Source of the DNA: Actinoallomurus soli
GTDB taxonomy: Bacteria > Actinomycetota > Actinomycetes > Streptosporangiales > Streptosporangiaceae
DNA length: 64,000 nucleotides
Direction of reading: 5' to 3'
Assembly: GCF_024055715.1 (NCBI RefSeq)
Contig: NZ_JAMXMV010000004.1
Coordinates: 186,001 to 250,000, forward strand
Shown: piece after piece, positions 17,548 to 25,648 of the stretch
How positions within the stretch are numbered: the stretch's first letter is position 1
Layout: each line of letters begins with the position of its first letter
Made by a program: the position numbers and the translations under genes
Notes under the pieces: model-generated
What the model was told of the DNA's origin: nothing
Database searches by the model: none
Seen by the model: only the letters and a program-made list of their open reading frames with translations

Positions 17548-18057
17548 CTACGGCTTGACGCCGTCGCCGTCGGTCAGCTCCTCGACGATCCGGTAGAGCT
17601 GGTTCTGGGTGTACTCGACCCGGGGGATGTTCTTCAGGACGAGCTGCCCGTGCTCACCGCCCGACTCGACGATCAGCGTGCCGGTCCCCAGCATCCGCTG
17701 GATCAGGTTGTGCTCGAACGACACGTCGTTGACCCGGGTGAGCGGGATGTCGCGCCCGGAGCGGGACAGGATGCCGTGCCGCAGCACGAACCGCCGGTTC
17801 GTGAGGGTGTAGGACGTGGTGACCCAGCGCAGGAACGGGATCAGCCCGACGACGAGGATCGCGACGACCGCGACCGCCGCGATGATGAGGCGGATCACCG
17901 TCTGCGCACTGCCGCCCGGGATGAAGACGATGGCGGCGACCGCCACGGCGACCGTCACGACCGCCCAGAAGATCGTGCCGACCAGCGTCGACCAGTGCGG
18001 GTGGAACTCGAGGACGATCTCTTCGTCCTCGCCCAACGAGCTCTTCGCAAGACCCAT
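17548..18057 (-). CDS. PH-domain (bPH2/YdbS-like) membrane protein
   Basis: 169 residues. Two membrane helices lie at about residues 24-48 and 58-78, after a short soluble start (LGEDEEIVLEFHPHWSTLV). They are followed by a bacterial pleckstrin-homology-like domain: TTSYTLTNRRFVLRHGILSR, SGRDIPLTRVNDVSFEHNLI, GTGTLIVESGGEHGQLVLKN, IPRVEYTQNQLYRIVEEL. Such proteins are common in actinobacteria, often near birA and carboxylase genes, but their function is unsettled. The gene lies 39 bases after the coiled-coil membrane gene and 11 before the cyclase, so co-transcription is likely. Confidence 0.85.
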   Translation of the reverse strand: MGLAKSSLGEDEEIVLEFHPHWSTLVGTIFWAVVTVAVAVAAIVFIPGGSAQTVIRLIIAAVAVVAILVVGLIPFLRWVTTSYTLTNRRFVLRHGILSRSGRDIPLTRVNDVSFEHNLIQRMLGTGTLIVESGGEHGQLVLKNIPRVEYTQNQLYRIVEELTDGDGVKP

Positions 18058-18096
18058 GGCGTCATCCTGGCAGAAACGGAGGGGTGGGAAATGTCA

Positions 18097-18783
18097 TCAC
18101 GTCACAAAGTGGACAACGATGAAGATGAGGGCGATGACCCACACGCCACCGCCGCCGACGAGGCCGCCCGTCGCGGTGTCGACGGCGTACTCGCGCTCCT
18201 CGTGCGACGTGCGGAGCCGGATCCAGCCGGCCGCCGCGACCTGCCCGAGCCACGGTGACGCCAGCACCGGCCCGTACGCGAGGGCCAGCCGCGCCTGCCC
18301 CAGGCCGCGCAGGCTCTCGGCCAGCTCGAAGCCGATCGCGGTGACGACGACGGCCACCACGAAGCCCAGCACCGCCATCTGGACGTACCGGCCGGCGAGG
18401 GCGTAGTGGACCGGCTCGCGCACGCGCCGGTGCGCGTCGCCCACCAGCTCGGCCGCCTCCTGGTCGGGGCGCACGTCGTCGGCGGGGTCGGGCAGCGGGC
18501 CGACCGCGTGCGGGCCGAAGCGGGTGGTCAGCTCCCGCCAGACGCCGGCGGCCCGCTCCTCCAGGCCGTCGAGGCGCGCCCACTCCTGCTCGACCGAGGC
18601 GTACGCGGCGGTCCGCCGCTCCTCGGCCTCCTCCAGGCCGCGCCGGGCCCGCTCCGCGGCGAGCAGCCTGCGGCCGGCCTCGGCGGCGTACTCCTTGTAC
18701 GCCCGCCGTGCCGCCTGCGGATCGTACGCGCGCCGGGCCGCCTGCGGGTCGTATGACCGCCGTGCCGCCTCCGGGTCCGTCAT
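18097..18783 (-). CDS. Coiled-coil membrane protein with YDPQAARRA repeats
   Basis: 228 residues, no recognised family. The N-terminus holds three tandem units: RRSYDPQAA, RRAYDPQAA, RRAYKEYAA. A long charged helix follows to about residue 95 (AGRRLLAAERARRGLEEAEE), likely a coiled coil. Membrane helices lie at about residues 130-150 and 163-185, and a last one at the very C-terminus (GGGVWVIALIFIVVHFV). The repeats look cytoplasmic and may be a docking surface. It starts 13 bases after the FtsK-like ATPase stop, so it is almost certainly co-translated with it and may be its membrane partner. That role is inferred from context only. Confidence 0.6.
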   Translation of the reverse strand: MTDPEAARRSYDPQAARRAYDPQAARRAYKEYAAEAGRRLLAAERARRGLEEAEERRTAAYASVEQEWARLDGLEERAAGVWRELTTRFGPHAVGPLPDPADDVRPDQEAAELVGDAHRRVREPVHYALAGRYVQMAVLGFVVAVVVTAIGFELAESLRGLGQARLALAYGPVLASPWLGQVAAAGWIRLRTSHEEREYAVDTATGGLVGGGGVWVIALIFIVVHFVT

Positions 18784-18796
18784 CTGCCCTCCACCC

Positions 18797-21346
18797 TCAC
18801 GCGACGCCGTCCCCCGCCTCGCTCATCACCTCGAACGGGATGATCGGCTGGGGCGGCACGCCGGTGCGCTGGTCGTGGAACAGGGCCCGCCGGTGGCGCG
18901 GGGTCCAGCTCAGCATCTGGCCGCCCGGCAGCGGCGACAGCTCGCTGTCCCGTACGTCCAGGGCGACCCAGGCGTCGATGTTGCGCACGTTCCCGACCCG
19001 CTCGACGACGTCGGCCTTGAGCCGGTCCGTCGTCCGCCACCAGCCGAGCACGTGCATCCGGCGCTCCGGGCCGTGCTCGACGAGACGGCGGACCGCCCGG
19101 CGCAGGTCCTCGGCGCGGCCGGTCGCGGCGTCCACCGCGAACAGCGCGAGGTACTCGGGCACGTCCCGGTCGGCGGGCTCGGGCAGGTCGCCGCCGAGCG
19201 TGACCTGGTGCCCGTCGTCGGCCAGCCGCCGGGCCAGCAGCCCGACCCGGGGCTCGAGCTGTGCGTCCAGCGCGTACAGCCGGAAGACCGCCGATCCGGG
19301 CGCGTGCCCGCGCGACAGCGACAGCACCGCGGAGGCGAGCACGTCGTACGCCTCGTCGGCGCGGGTGCCGACGACCGCGAGGTTGCGGCCGGGCGCGCGG
19401 TCGAACCGCACGGTCGCCGCGCTGCCGACCAGGTCGATGAGCTGGCCGACCGCGCTCTCGCCCGGCGGCAGGGCCGGCGCCGTCATCAGCTCCGGCACGT
19501 GCGCGCCGTCGAAGATGCGCGGCGGCGCGAGGTGCTCGGGGCGGCGCTGCCACAGCTCTCGCTGCAGCGCGTCGAACGTGCCCGCCGCCCCGGCGTCGGG
19601 CAGCCGCGCGATGCGGTTGGCCTGCCGCGCGCCCGACTCGGCGTTCACGACCGCGCAGAAGCGCGCCACCTGCAGCGCCGCGGTGTTGTCGTCGGCGAGG
19701 ATGCGGCGCGCCTTGGGCAGCGCGATCCGCAGCGTGAACTGGTCCAGGATGGCGCCGCGCCCCCACAGCGACTGGACGCCGCCGATGTTCTGGCTGGCCA
19801 GGACCAGGTGGATGCCCTGGGACCGGCCCCGGCGGGCCAGGTCGTTGAGGAGGTACAGCGACTCGTCGGTGATCTTGTCCTGCTGCTGGATCAGCACCTG
19901 GAACTCGTCGATCACCGCGACCATGCGCGGCCAGTGCCCGTCCGGGTCGACCGCCCGCAGCTCCTCCAGCTTCGTGACCTCGTGCTCGCGGGCGGCGGCG
20001 CCCCGGCGTTCGAGCTCGCGGGCCAGGAAACGCAGCAGCGCCAGGCCGAACTCCCGGTCGTTGTTGATGTTCACGCCGATGAGCCGGGCGTGCGGCAGCC
20101 ACGTCTTGTCGGTACGGCCGCTGGCCAGGCGGGCGAACGACACGCCCTCCTTGAAGTCTAGCAGGTAGAACTCCAGCTCGTCGGGTGAGTACCGCGCGGC
20201 CATCGACCCGATCATGGCGTAGAGGAAGTTCGTCTTTCCGGAGCCCGGCGGGCCGCCGACGAGCGCGTGCACCGGGTCGTCGCCGAGGAGGACCTCCACC
20301 GGCTCGTACCGGTCGACGTCCTCGCCGATGGGGGCGCGCACCCCGGCCGCCGACGACTCGCTCCACATGCGGTGCGGGACCAGCTCGGCGAAGCGCGGCG
20401 GGTCGCGTTCGATGCCCGCCCAGCGGGCGGCGCGCTCGCAGACCGCGCGGACCAGCTCGGGCGGCGGCGGCTCGACCGTCACCGGCAGCTCCCCGGTCAT
20501 CGAGGTGGTGACGCGGCCGTCCGCCGTGATGTGGATCGTCTCGATGCCCGGCGCGTCCTCGGCGGGCACGTCGCGGCAGACGACGTGGATGCCGCAGGCC
20601 GCGCCGGCGTGCATCACGCTGTTCAGGTGGGCGACCTCGTCGTCGCGGAGGCCGCGCACCGGGCTCTGCACGATGACGACCTGCCACGGCTCGGGCCGCC
20701 GTCCGGTCGCCGCGGCGAGCTCGGCGAGGGAGGAGTGCCCGCCGCCGAGCACGTCCCGCTGGATGCGCCGGATGTCACGGTCAAGCGAGCCGAGGAGATC
20801 CTTGAACTCCTCGACGCCGTACACGGTGAGCAGGCCGGGCCGGGACAGGGCGTGGAAGCCGCCGAGACCGGCCCCGAGCCGCCGCGGATCGTACAGGCTC
20901 ACCCGTACGGAGCCGGGCCGCGTCATCGCCACGATCCGGACGAGCAGCGCGTCGACGATGGCGTCGGCGAGCGGGGTCTGGCCCCCGGTGATCTTCAGGT
21001 GGCCGGAGTCCAGCAGCGGGATCAGCGCGGGCACCTCACCGGCGGCCGTGCCGACGCGGTAGAGGCACGGCCCGGAGTCGGCCGGCTCGGGCTCGGCCGG
21101 CCAGTCCGCCCAGGGCGCGGACGCGGCGCCGGGCGCGGCCTCGGCGGCCAGCTCCCGCCAGCCGGCCACGGCCGTCGCCGTCTCCGGGCCGCTCGTCGCG
21201 GCGACGTCCCGGCGGCCCTGCTCGACCGCCGCCTCCGCCTCGGCGATCATCTCGTCGAGCCGGCTCCGGCGGGCGCGGATCGCGCCGCGCGCCTGCCGGA
21301 TGTCCTTGCGCACGGCGGCAACGAGATCGCCGGGCTTGAGCGTCAT
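18797..21346 (-). CDS. FtsK/SpoIIIE-type ATPase with one active and two degenerate modules
   Basis: 849 residues, no membrane helix. Residues 5-70 form a charged coiled coil. Residues 90-290 look like a FtsK-fold module without a P-loop (VRVSLYDPRRLGAGLGGFHA, PWQVVIVQSPVRGL). Residues 340-600 are a complete FtsK/SpoIIIE motor: Walker A GGPPGSGKT at 364-372, LLDFKEGVSF, Walker B MVAVIDEFQ at 475-483, ASQNIGGVQS and later GARQANRIARLP. Residues 630-849 look like a third module with a lost P-loop (RNLAVVGTRADEA). This tripartite layout recalls EccC of type VII secretion, but EccC has N-terminal membrane helices, absent here. It is preceded by a small helical-protein gene and followed by two membrane-protein genes. 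It may drive protein export or DNA translocation; I cannot tell which. Confidence 0.85.
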   Translation of the reverse strand: MTLKPGDLVAAVRKDIRQARGAIRARRSRLDEMIAEAEAAVEQGRRDVAATSGPETATAVAGWRELAAEAAPGAASAPWADWPAEPEPADSGPCLYRVGTAAGEVPALIPLLDSGHLKITGGQTPLADAIVDALLVRIVAMTRPGSVRVSLYDPRRLGAGLGGFHALSRPGLLTVYGVEEFKDLLGSLDRDIRRIQRDVLGGGHSSLAELAAATGRRPEPWQVVIVQSPVRGLRDDEVAHLNSVMHAGAACGIHVVCRDVPAEDAPGIETIHITADGRVTTSMTGELPVTVEPPPPELVRAVCERAARWAGIERDPPRFAELVPHRMWSESSAAGVRAPIGEDVDRYEPVEVLLGDDPVHALVGGPPGSGKTNFLYAMIGSMAARYSPDELEFYLLDFKEGVSFARLASGRTDKTWLPHARLIGVNINNDREFGLALLRFLARELERRGAAAREHEVTKLEELRAVDPDGHWPRMVAVIDEFQVLIQQQDKITDESLYLLNDLARRGRSQGIHLVLASQNIGGVQSLWGRGAILDQFTLRIALPKARRILADDNTAALQVARFCAVVNAESGARQANRIARLPDAGAAGTFDALQRELWQRRPEHLAPPRIFDGAHVPELMTAPALPPGESAVGQLIDLVGSAATVRFDRAPGRNLAVVGTRADEAYDVLASAVLSLSRGHAPGSAVFRLYALDAQLEPRVGLLARRLADDGHQVTLGGDLPEPADRDVPEYLALFAVDAATGRAEDLRRAVRRLVEHGPERRMHVLGWWRTTDRLKADVVERVGNVRNIDAWVALDVRDSELSPLPGGQMLSWTPRHRRALFHDQRTGVPPQPIIPFEVMSEAGDGVA

Positions 21347-21424
21347 GTGGGGGTTCCTGCGGCTTTCACGCAGACGGCGGTGGGCGGGGTACCTCGGTCG
21401 GGGACGTGCGGGGGTGCGGTCGCC

Positions 21425-21685
21425 TTACAGCCCCTCGGCGTAGGTGTTCGCCTCTTCGATCGCGGCGCCGATCTGGTTCTGGCACTCCTCGATGCTCTCG
21501 ACCGCCTGCCCCATGGCGCCCAGCGCGCCGCTCAGGGCGTCGTGCTCGCTCCCCTGGGCCACCGCGATCAGGTACTGCAGCGCCGACTCGGCCCGGCTCC
21601 CGGCCTGGACGAGCAGCTGCACTGCCTGCTCGGCCTCTTCGCCGGCCTGGGCGATGGCGCCCTTGAGCTCAGCCACACTGGCCAT
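21425..21685 (-). CDS. Small all-helical protein, DUF6244/WXG100-like
   Basis: 86 residues starting MASVAELKGAIAQAGEEAEQ. It is predicted to be two long amphipathic helices with a short turn near GSEHDALSGALGAMGQAVES, and ends EEANTYAEGL. Size and heptad pattern resemble WXG100/ESAT-6-like proteins, although the WXG turn is absent; it fits DUF6244 by eye. There is a strong ribosome site (GGAGG, about seven bases before ATG). It lies 78 bases upstream of the FtsK-like ATPase on the same strand, as substrate genes lie near EccC genes in type VII loci. The FAD monooxygenase gene ends 32 bases upstream, so a promoter in that gap is uncertain. Confidence 0.7.
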   Translation of the reverse strand: MASVAELKGAIAQAGEEAEQAVQLLVQAGSRAESALQYLIAVAQGSEHDALSGALGAMGQAVESIEECQNQIGAAIEEANTYAEGL

Positions 21686-21717
21686 GCAACGACCTCCGGA
21701 GGATGGGGATAGCCCAA

Positions 21718-23136
21718 TTAAACCGGCGCGTTGCGGACCGGTCCAGTTGGGCAGGTCCGCCGACCGATGTAGCCGTCCGGGCGGATGACGACGGAGGTGC
21801 CGGCCGAGGCGTCGTACGCGGTGTGGGCGTGGCCGTGAGTGTCGATGACGTAAGGTCCGGGCGCGGACTCGCCGGGGCGCAGGACGGCGTAGGCATGAGG
21901 CGCGTCCGGGGCGGGGGCGCCGAAGGTCAGATGGGTGGCGTGCGGGCCGCGGAACAGGTCGAAGAGCCGGATCGTCCTGCCGTCGGCGTCGGTGACGGGG
22001 GCGTCCGGCGCGCGATCGCCCGCCACGATCCGGCCCTCGGTCGTCCGGTACGTCACGTCCAGCTGGCGGGTGTTCTCCCCGCGTTCGTGGGCGTCCTCCG
22101 CCCCCTCCCGGTGTTTGCGCATGAGCTCGGAGCTGATGCGCAGGACCCTCTCGGCGGTCGCGCGGCGTTCGGTCTCGTAGCCGTCGAGCAGCTCGGGTGA
22201 GCCGTCGGCCAGCTTCCAGCCGAGGTTGTAGGCGTCCTGCACGCCGGTGTTCAGCCCTTGCCCGCCGGTGGGCGGATGTGCGTGGGCGGCGTCGCCCGCG
22301 AGGAAGACCCGGCCCACGCGGAAGCGCCCGGCCAGGCGGATGTTGGGCCGCCAGACGGTCGACCAGGCCAGCCGGGTCAGCCGGACGCCCGCGCCGAGCG
22401 CGTCCAGCTTGCCCTGCAGGATCTCCAGCGAGGCCTCGTCCTCGTCTTCTCCGAGCGGGGCGTTGAACTGGAAGAGGCCTGGTGTGCTCGGCAGCGGGCT
22501 CAGGCCGACTCCGACCATCGGGGCGTCCGCGCGGGCGAACCAGTAGCCCCAGGCGTGGTCCAGCCCGTCGGCGGCCACGTCGCCGAGCAGCATCCGGATG
22601 GTCTCGTCCGTGACCCCCTCGAAGGGGACTCCCAGGACCTTGCGGACGGTGCTGCGTCCGCCGTCGGCGCCCACCAGATAGGAGGCGCGCACGGTCTCGC
22701 CGGTGGACAGGCGCGCCGTCACGCCGTCCGCGTCCTGGTCGAAGTCGACCAGGGCGGTGTTCAGCTCGACCCGGGTCCCGAGCTCGGCGAGCCGGTCCCG
22801 CAGGATGCCCTCGGTCTGGGACTGACCGAGGACCCACGCGTTCGGGTAGGGCACGTCGGGGGTCGGCTCGAGGTGCTCAGCCATGCGCCGGTCCATCACG
22901 TACTTCCCGTCGAGGTGCACGCGTATCACCGGCACGGGGCGTCCCTGCCGGAGCACCGCGCCGAGAACGCCGAGGTCCTCGAAGATTTCGAGCGTGCGCG
23001 GCTGGAGGCCGTCGCCCCGCGACCCGGCGAAGTACTCGCTCGCCTTGTCGATGACACGGACGCCGAGCCCCCGGCGGGCGAGATCGATGGCCAGGGTCAG
23101 GCCGGTCGGGCCGGCGCCCGCGATGATCACATCCAT
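21718..23136 (-). CDS. FAD-dependent aromatic monooxygenase
   Basis: 472 residues, soluble. Class A flavoprotein hydroxylase signatures are complete: the Rossmann motif MDVIIAGAGPTGLTLAIDLA, the FAD/NAD(P)H motif YLVGADGGRSTVRK, and the second FAD motif VFLAGDAAHAHPPTGGQGL, then GVQDAYNLGWKLA. The last 100 residues form a thioredoxin-like tail typical of polyketide and phenol hydroxylases. It would hydroxylate an aromatic substrate using NAD(P)H and O2; the substrate is unknown, and no biosynthetic cluster is present. It diverges from a TetR gene with a clear palindrome in between. The ATG at 23136 is chosen for the Rossmann motif at residue 2; the open frame continues 11 codons into the operator. 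Confidence 0.9.
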   Translation of the reverse strand: MDVIIAGAGPTGLTLAIDLARRGLGVRVIDKASEYFAGSRGDGLQPRTLEIFEDLGVLGAVLRQGRPVPVIRVHLDGKYVMDRRMAEHLEPTPDVPYPNAWVLGQSQTEGILRDRLAELGTRVELNTALVDFDQDADGVTARLSTGETVRASYLVGADGGRSTVRKVLGVPFEGVTDETIRMLLGDVAADGLDHAWGYWFARADAPMVGVGLSPLPSTPGLFQFNAPLGEDEDEASLEILQGKLDALGAGVRLTRLAWSTVWRPNIRLAGRFRVGRVFLAGDAAHAHPPTGGQGLNTGVQDAYNLGWKLADGSPELLDGYETERRATAERVLRISSELMRKHREGAEDAHERGENTRQLDVTYRTTEGRIVAGDRAPDAPVTDADGRTIRLFDLFRGPHATHLTFGAPAPDAPHAYAVLRPGESAPGPYVIDTHGHAHTAYDASAGTSVVIRPDGYIGRRTCPTGPVRNAPV

Positions 23137-23185
23137 CACTGAACCACCACTCACTGAATCAACTTTCACTGAATTTAGATTCAGT
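23137..23185. promoter_or_regulatory. TetR operator candidate, ACTGAAT-N4-ATTCAGT
   Basis: A perfect 18-bp dyad, ACTGAAT then TTAG then ATTCAGT, lies at 23168-23185. The half-site ACTGAAT recurs at 23153-23159, and a variant ACTGAAC follows the monooxygenase start. The cluster sits between the divergent monooxygenase and TetR genes and overlaps the likely promoters of both. Confidence 0.7.
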
Positions 23186-23221
23186 ATGTTGGTTGGTACG
23201 GTTCCCGGTCAAGGAGGTTCC

Positions 23222-23818
23222 GTGAAGCGCAAGGAGAGAGCGGCGGAGACCGAGGCCGCTCTTAAGGCCGCCGCGAAGCGGGTGTTCGCCGAACGCGGCT
23301 ACCTGAACACGAAGATCGCCGACATCACCGCCGAGGCCGGGCGGGCAGCGGGCTCCTTCTACAACCACTTCGCCGGGAAGGAGGCCCTCCTCGAAGCGCT
23401 CCTGGCCGACATGGCGACCGAGGGCGACTCCGCGGCCTCCGCTCCCGGGCACCTGTCGGACTTCACCGACCCGGAGGCGGTCCGCCAGCACATCGAGGTC
23501 TCCGTCCGCCTCTACCGGGAGCACGCCGCGACGATCCGCGCCGTGCAGGAGGCGGCCCTGGTCAGTGAGAACTTCGCCGGCACCCTGGCCAGGTTCGCCG
23601 GGAGCGAGATGGCCGACATCCTGGGCCACGTCACCTGCGTCACCGACGCCGGGCGCCGGCTCCCCGCTCCACCGGAGACCGCGCTGCGGATGGTGTACTC
23701 CCTGGTCCACGCCTTCCTGCAGATCCGGCGGCAGCCCGCCGACGCGCTCAGCGACGAGGAAGTGACCGAGGCCCTGACCCGCTTCGTCTACCGCGGCCTC
23801 AACGGCTGCGACTTCTAG
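23222..23818 (+). CDS. TetR-family regulator of adjacent monooxygenase
   Basis: 198 residues from a GTG start (VKRKERAAETEAALKAAAKR). AAGGAGG at 23211-23217 lies five bases before this GTG and fixes it over the ATG at 23186, which overlaps the operator. The helix-turn-helix is VFAERGYLNTKIADITAEAG, RAAGSFYNHFAGKEALLEAL. The C-terminal domain is of the KstR2-like/TetR_C type by general appearance. It very likely represses the divergent FAD monooxygenase. Its TAG stop shares CTAG with the stop of the convergent birA gene. Confidence 0.9.
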   Translation: MKRKERAAETEAALKAAAKRVFAERGYLNTKIADITAEAGRAAGSFYNHFAGKEALLEALLADMATEGDSAASAPGHLSDFTDPEAVRQHIEVSVRLYREHAATIRAVQEAALVSENFAGTLARFAGSEMADILGHVTCVTDAGRRLPAPPETALRMVYSLVHAFLQIRRQPADALSDEEVTEALTRFVYRGLNGCDF

Positions 23819-24660
23819 CGCACGTGCACGACGTCGCCGGCGCTGAGCACGTGGTCGCCACCGGCGGCGCGGACGACCAGGCAGCCGTTCTCGTCGACGT
23901 CCACGGCCTCCCCGGTCAGCACGCCGTCCGGCGCGCCCGGCGCTCCGCCGGGCAGCTCCACGCGCACCTGACGGCCGAGCGTCGCGCACACCGCGCGGTA
24001 CGCGTCCCGGAGCGCGCCCTCGGTCCAGTCCCCGCAGTACTCGACGTACCGGTGCGCCAGCTCGCGCAGGATCGCGCGCAGCACCGGGTCGCGGTCGGCG
24101 GGGGCGCCCTCCAGCGCGAGGGAGGTCGCGGTGGGCACCGGCAGCTCGTCGGCGCGCAGGCTGACGTTGAGCCCGATGCCGAGGACGACGGCGTCGCCCA
24201 CCCGCTCGGCGAGGATCCCGGCGAGCTTCCGGCCGTCGATCAGCACGTCGTTGGGCCACTTCAGCGCCGCGTCGGCCATCCCACCGCGCGACGTGTCCTC
24301 GATCTCGGCGAACCCGCGCAGGGCGCTCACCACCGCCACCCCGGCCAGGAGCGGCAGCCAGCCGAGCCGGGCGACCGGGACGGGCGGCCGCAGCAGCGCT
24401 GAGAACGCCAGCCCCGAACGCGGCGGGGCCGTCCACCGCCGGTCCAGGCGGCCTCGCCCGGCCGTCTGCGCCTCGGCGACGAGGACCAGGCCCTCCCCCG
24501 CGCCGTTCCGGGCGGCCTCGGCCAGGTCGGCGTTGGTCGAGCCGGTCTCGGCGACGACGTCGATCCGGCGCCACACCCCGCCGGGACGGACGAGCGCGCG
24601 GTTCAGCGCCCGCTCGTTCAGCGGCGGACGGTCCAGATCGGTGTACGGAGAAGGGCTCAC
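23815..24660 (-). CDS. birA: Biotin--[acetyl-CoA-carboxylase] ligase
   Basis: 281 residues, soluble. It makes biotinyl-5'-AMP and transfers biotin to the carrier Lys of acyl-CoA carboxylases. Visible motifs are ETGSTNADLAEAARNGA, the nucleotide/biotin loop QTAGRGRLDRRWTAPPRSGL (GRGRxxRxW), ALKWPNDVLIDGRKLAGIL (KWPND) and VVLGIGLNVSL; a C-terminal SH3-like domain ends the protein (GEAVDVDENGCLVVRA). There is no N-terminal DNA-binding domain, so it is a class I enzyme and not a repressor. Its substrate complex partner genes accD/accE are at 46.4 kb. Confidence 0.95.
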   Translation of the reverse strand: MSPSPYTDLDRPPLNERALNRALVRPGGVWRRIDVVAETGSTNADLAEAARNGAGEGLVLVAEAQTAGRGRLDRRWTAPPRSGLAFSALLRPPVPVARLGWLPLLAGVAVVSALRGFAEIEDTSRGGMADAALKWPNDVLIDGRKLAGILAERVGDAVVLGIGLNVSLRADELPVPTATSLALEGAPADRDPVLRAILRELAHRYVEYCGDWTEGALRDAYRAVCATLGRQVRVELPGGAPGAPDGVLTGEAVDVDENGCLVVRAAGGDHVLSAGDVVHVR

Positions 24661-24690
24661 CTCCCCAGCCTAGAGGCGGGCCGAGGGTGG

Positions 24691-24966
24691 TCACCGTGCC
24701 GTCATCGGCTCCGGTGCGTGGTGGGCGCGACGGTAGGCCAGTGGTGACAGGCCCAGGTACGTGTAGAAGTGCTTGCGCAGCGCGACAGGGTCGCCGAGGC
24801 CGGAGGCGGTGGCGATCCGTGCGACGGTCAGGTCGGTGGACTCCAGCAGCAGGCGCGCGTGCGCCAGCCGCCGCTGCGCCAGCCACTTCAGCGGGCTGCT
24901 GCCCACCTCACTGCGGAATCGCCGGGTGAAGGTGCGCACACTCATGTGCACCCGCGTGGTCCCCAC
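24691..24966 (-). pseudogene. AraC-family regulator remnant (C-terminal HTH only)
   Basis: The frame encodes only the last three quarters of an AraC double helix-turn-helix: MSVRTFTRRFRSEVGSSPLK, LESTDLTVARIATASGLGD, PVALRKHFYTYLGLSPLAYR. The family (here of the GATase1-like/FtrA type) is normally over 300 residues, with a large N-terminal domain. Everything before MSVRTF is missing, including the first helices of the DNA-binding domain, and the upstream codons (GTTRVH and beyond) do not match. A TGA lies about 14 codons upstream of the first GTG. The upstream junction lies just before the GlcG-like gene. I read it as the stump of a deletion. Confidence 0.7.
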
Positions 24967-25044
24967 CCCGGCCTCGCCCCTGCGGTGACCCGGCTCCGGG
25001 TCACTTCACCCGCCGGCGCACAGCCCAGCGACAAAGGAATCTCC

Positions 25045-25626
25045 ATGAGCACCGACACACTCCGGAAGTCGGCCCCCGCCTCGTCGGTCACCCGGGCCGC
25101 CGCCGGTGCACTCATCGCGGCGGTGCACACCGCCGCGGTCCGGATCGGCTTCACGGCGGCCATCGCCGTCACCGACCAGGGAGGACATCTGAAGGCGTTC
25201 GACCGAGCCGACGACGCGCCCTTCCTCACCGCCGAGGTCGCCCTCGACGAGGCCTGGACCGCGGCCTCCTTCCTCCTCCCCACCCATACGTGGAACGACC
25301 ACCTCGCCGACCCGCGGGTCGCCCCACTGGCCGGCCATCCTCGCCTGGTGGCCGTCGGCGGCGGCCACCCGATCATTGAGAACGGCCGGTGCATCGGGGG
25401 GCTGGGGATCTCCGGCGGCAGCGCCGAGCAGGACCAGCAGGCCGCCGAGGAGGCCCTGACCGCCCTCGGGTTCGAGGTGCCCGGTCACCGACCGGCCATC
25501 GGGGGCACGTGCGGCTTGCCGACGGCGTCGACGGACAGGTCGGTGCCGATGGCAAGCCGCCCGCCGCCTTCCGGTAGGCCGCATCCCGCCTGCGCGGACG
25601 ATGCCGGCGATGGGGCCTCCCCCTGA
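25045..25626 (+). CDS. GlcG/HbpS-like heme-binding family protein with unusual tail
   Basis: 193 residues. The first 150 match the GlcG/HbpS (DUF336) family: AALIAAVHTAAVRIGFTAA-like first helix, AVTDQGGHLKAFDRADDAPF, LAGHPRLVAVGGGHPIIENG and GRCIGGLGISGGSAEQDQQA. Members bind heme or small organics, or accompany catabolic enzymes. The family normally ends soon after EEALTALGF; here about 45 further Pro/Ser/Arg-rich residues follow, without obvious fold, suggesting a lost stop codon or frameshift near the end. AAAGGA precedes the ATG at 25045. A truncated AraC gene lies upstream in the opposite direction, so its former regulator may be lost. Confidence 0.8.
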   Translation: MSTDTLRKSAPASSVTRAAAGALIAAVHTAAVRIGFTAAIAVTDQGGHLKAFDRADDAPFLTAEVALDEAWTAASFLLPTHTWNDHLADPRVAPLAGHPRLVAVGGGHPIIENGRCIGGLGISGGSAEQDQQAAEEALTALGFEVPGHRPAIGGTCGLPTASTDRSVPMASRPPPSGRPHPACADDAGDGASP

Positions 25627-25648
25627 AGGAATGCCAGGTGTCGGCCGA

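Noticed and set aside
18797-21346. Calling the FtsK-like ATPase a chromosome-partitioning FtsK
   Set aside because: It has no N-terminal four-helix membrane domain and no gamma DNA-binding domain at the C-terminus; the side modules are degenerate ATPase folds instead.
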